DNA from: an uncultured Collinsella sp.
GTDB taxonomy: Bacteria; Actinomycetota; Coriobacteriia; Coriobacteriales; Coriobacteriaceae
DNA: 10,787 nucleotides
Assembly (NCBI GenBank): GCA_959599635.1
Contig: CAUGJN010000054.1
Location: 1-10,787, forward strand
Direction of reading: 5' to 3'
Shown one piece after another: positions 6,991-10,787 of the stretch (within the stretch, counting starts at the first letter, position 1; each line of letters starts with the position of its first letter). The notes beneath the pieces are model-generated. The model saw nothing but the letters and a program-made list of their open reading frames with translations, was not told where the DNA came from and did not search any database. The position numbers and the translations under genes were made by a program.

Positions 6991-7195
6991 TATACTAACC
7001 AGCGGCGAATCTGCTCCATCGCTTAGAGCTGCTGCGTCTGGACGGCGCGTGATAGGGCTGCCAAAGCGATCGCCAGCGTGCTGAGCAACGTCCTCTCTGT
7101 GCGCACCTGTTTTTGTATGTATTAGCGCACTACCAAGCACGCCCGCGCGGCCGCATGCCGCGCTCATGACGCGTGCAGATAAGGAACAACAACAT
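6991..7195 (+). promoter_or_regulatory. Candidate helicase promoter and long leader
   Basis: TATACT (6991-6996) is a good -10 box; no convincing -35 box lies 16-19 bases upstream (TTTACG is 21 bases away). If it is used, the helicase transcript has a leader of about 190 bases. The leader contains inverted repeats: GGACG/CGTCC (7040-7044 and 7089-7093) and GTGCGC/GCGCAC (7099-7104 and 7125-7130). Long structured leaders are known on cold-induced DEAD-box helicase genes; a similar control here is inference. No gene was seen in this stretch. Confidence 0.4.
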
Positions 7196-9445
<2,250 letters not shown>

Positions 9446-9477
9446 GATGCGCATCGCGCGCTAGCGTGAGACAAGCT

Positions 9478-9515
9478 AAGGGCCCGAGCAAACAACGCTC
9501 GGGCCCTTTTGTTTG
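9478..9515 (+). terminator. Rho-independent terminator of the helicase gene
   Basis: A 12-bp perfect stem, AAGGGCCCGAGC (9478-9489) with GCTCGGGCCCTT (9497-9508), closes a 7-base loop and runs into TTTTGTTT. It begins 32 bases after the helicase stop codon. Confidence 0.95.
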
Positions 9516-9616
9516 CCGTGTCCATCGCTAATTCAAACGTGATTTTCTCGGGAATGCATCTGGGGGATGCTGAGGACCTATTTTCCGCCATGCAGCAATG
9601 GGTCCTATGGGGTGCG

Positions 9617-9853
9617 CCGTGCATTTTTTGGAGTATTCTGCAGTTCGAGTTGTCTGCATATGATTCGACGTCGCCAACGGTGGCCTTCGGATATCCCTAG
9701 CGAGCGTTCCGAGTCAGATTTCGCCGTTTTCCGGAGCAGGGACGCGTTATTCTCGCCATGTCGGGACTTAAAATGATACGGCGCCCTACAGTTTTGCCCA
9801 CCCGCGGCGGTGCTGGCGCGGTCACGTTGCAGAATACTCCGTTTTTTGCACGG
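9617..9853. repeat. MITE-like element with inverted terminal repeats
   Basis: The 237-bp segment begins with CCGTGCA (9617-9623), T6, then GGAGTATTCTGCA (9630-9642). It ends with the inverse: TGCAGAATACTCC (9828-9840), a G and T6, then TGCACGG (9847-9853). The 13-bp and 7-bp blocks are exact inverted matches; the six-base tracts between them are T in both ends on the plus strand and so do not pair. The interior (about 185 bases) has no evident coding capacity. No clear target duplication was found at the edges. It could be a non-autonomous mobile element, a structured RNA, or a pair of inverted protein-binding sites. Confidence 0.55.
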
Positions 9854-9897
9854 GCCAGGATGGGGTACCTCAGGAGAACACGGCGGTATCCCGTAAA

Positions 9898-9927
9898 TAT
9901 ATACAATCTGTACCGTAATTAATACAA
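9898..9927 (-). promoter_or_regulatory. Possible leftward promoter facing the inverted-repeat element
   Basis: On the minus strand TTGTAT (9922-9927) and TATATA (9898-9903) are separated by 18 bases in an AT-rich patch. A transcript would run leftward through the 9853-9617 element. No gene lies in that direction before the helicase, so the product, if any, would be non-coding. AT-rich sequence gives such matches by chance, so this is weak. Confidence 0.25.
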
Positions 9928-9967
9928 AACGAAGAGGCAGACAGCGTAGGGTGGGTGCATTGGGGTG

Positions 9968-9981
9968 TTTGGTGCACCAAA
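9968..9981. promoter_or_regulatory. Palindromic candidate operator upstream of the flavodoxin/ferredoxin gene
   Basis: TTTGGTGCACCAAA is a perfect 14-bp palindrome. It ends 19 bases before the candidate -10 box at 10001-10006, at the place where a -35 box would lie. That is a usual position for a dimeric repressor or activator. The regulator is not known. Confidence 0.45.
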
Positions 9982-10000
9982 ACGGGGATCCCACGTACCG

Positions 10001-10006
10001 TATACT
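10001..10006 (+). promoter_or_regulatory. Candidate -10 box for the flavodoxin/ferredoxin gene
   Basis: TATACT lies 57 bases before the start codon. No good -35 box lies 16-19 bases upstream; the palindrome at 9968-9981 occupies that place, which would fit activator-dependent or repressed transcription. Confidence 0.45.
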
Positions 10007-10063
10007 CTGGCTGGATGTGAAAACGGCTTGACGCGTTGCCAGGCGTAGGGGGAGGGTGCCTCG

Positions 10064-10787
10064 ATGGACGTATTCGAAATTGTGTTTAGTCCGACGGGTG
10101 GAACGCGGAAGGTGTCTGGCCTTGTGGCCGGGGCGCTGGACAAAAATACCGTTACCGTCGATCTGACCGATAGCGGGCTAGATTTCAGCGCTGTCTCGAT
10201 GACTGAGGACGACGTGGCCGTAATCTCTGTGCCGGCGTATGCCGGTAGAATCCCGGCTGTGGTGGCTGACCGGTTGGGCATGGTGCGCGGCAACGGGGCT
10301 CGGGCTGTTTTGGTTTGTGTATACGGAAACCGCGCGTTTGAGGACACGCTCGTAGAGCTGGAGGACGTTGCGAAGCGCGCCGGATTTAGGGTGGTTGCAG
10401 CGGTTTCTGCTATTGCTGAGCATTCCGTTGCTCGTCAGTTTGCTGCTGGGCGACCGGATGCGCAGGATGCGGCGCAGCTCGCAGAGTTTGCGCAGCAAAT
10501 TCAGCAAAAGCTGTTGACTGAGGATGCATCCGAGCCCTCTATTCCCGGCAATCGTCCTTATAAACAAGCCGGAGGTCACCGCATGGCACCCGAGGCAACA
10601 GAGGATTGCGTCTCCTGCGGTGCATGCGCCGCGGCGTGCCCCGTTTGTGCTATCGACAAGGGCGACCCCAAGCGAGCAGCTGGCGAGGCGTGCATCTCCT
10701 GCATGCGCTGCATTGCCGTATGTCCGCGAGGCGCTCGCAAGCTTGATCCCAACAAGCTATCCGCTGTTTCCCAGATGCTGAGCAAGG
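10064..10787 (+). CDS. EFR1-type flavodoxin/ferredoxin fusion (3' end beyond window)
   Basis: The gene is cut by the window edge; 241 residues are visible and no stop is reached. The N-terminal flavodoxin-like domain (about 1-150) has the FMN-phosphate loop FSPTGGT (8-14) and the segment SVPAYAGRIP (55-64). A linker leads to two [4Fe-4S] motifs of the CxxCxxCxxxCP form: Cys182, 185, 188, 192 and Cys210, 213, 216, 220. This order matches the EFR1 family of flavodoxin/ferredoxin fusions, common in anaerobic gut bacteria and thought to be electron carriers; the partner enzyme is not visible here. The family is usually about 250-270 residues, so only a short end is probably missing. The ATG follows GGAGGG with 7 bases of spacing. 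A palindrome and -10 box upstream suggest its own regulated promoter. Confidence 0.9.
   Translation, partial: MDVFEIVFSPTGGTRKVSGLVAGALDKNTVTVDLTDSGLDFSAVSMTEDDVAVISVPAYAGRIPAVVADRLGMVRGNGARAVLVCVYGNRAFEDTLVELEDVAKRAGFRVVAAVSAIAEHSVARQFAAGRPDAQDAAQLAEFAQQIQQKLLTEDASEPSIPGNRPYKQAGGHRMAPEATEDCVSCGACAAACPVCAIDKGDPKRAAGEACISCMRCIAVCPRGARKLDPNKLSAVSQMLSK

Larger units (their letters stand above)
9509..10063. other. Gene-poor intergenic region
   Basis: About 555 bases without a credible gene. The short open frames here lack ribosome sites and recognisable domains. The stretch holds a small hairpin (GCATC/GATGC, 9556-9570), the inverted-repeat element at 9617-9853, an AT-rich patch around 9895-9927, and the promoter region of the downstream iron-sulfur flavoprotein gene. 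Confidence 0.7.

Noticed and set aside
9605..9994. 129-codon minus-strand frame in the helicase-EFR1 gap
   Set aside because: No ribosome site, no recognisable domain, and it runs through the inverted-repeat element; more likely non-coding.

Overview
The window looks like chromosomal DNA from a GC-rich member of the Coriobacteriia, most likely Collinsella or a close relative. This is inferred from gene content, GC-rich codon use and short AT-richer intergenic stretches packed with palindromic repeats. No rRNA, tRNA, CRISPR array, transposase or phage gene was seen.

The left part (22-3126, minus strand) is a copper-homeostasis unit in the order copA, copZ, csoR: a Cu(I)-exporting P1B-ATPase, a small Cu(I) chaperone and a Cu(I)-responsive CsoR repressor. 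A nearly perfect CsoR-type operator lies inside the spacer of the copA promoter, so the repressor, encoded last, probably controls the unit. The 147-base gap between copA and copZ contains an 86-base foldable element (594-679).

The middle part (3379-6709, minus strand) is a two-gene phospho-signalling cassette. An FHA-domain protein is followed by a membrane-spanning Ser/Thr protein kinase whose outer part resembles DUF6273. The cassette is bracketed by two clusters of a palindromic repeat (3197-3338 and 6776-6915). Each cluster has two copies 80-81 bp apart, and every copy has a 25-nt centre. The FHA protein carries an ETT motif like the phosphoacceptor of GarA/OdhI.

The right part (plus strand) holds a DEAD-box RNA helicase with a very long Arg/Gly-rich tail (7196-9445), closed by a strong intrinsic terminator. 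A gene-poor stretch (9509-10063) follows, with a MITE-like inverted-repeat element (9617-9853) and a promoter region carrying a 14-bp palindrome. The window ends inside a flavodoxin/ferredoxin fusion of the EFR1 type (10064 to the edge).

The least explained parts are the bracketing repeats, the copA-copZ intergenic fold, the 237-bp inverted-repeat element, and the kinase/FHA pair.
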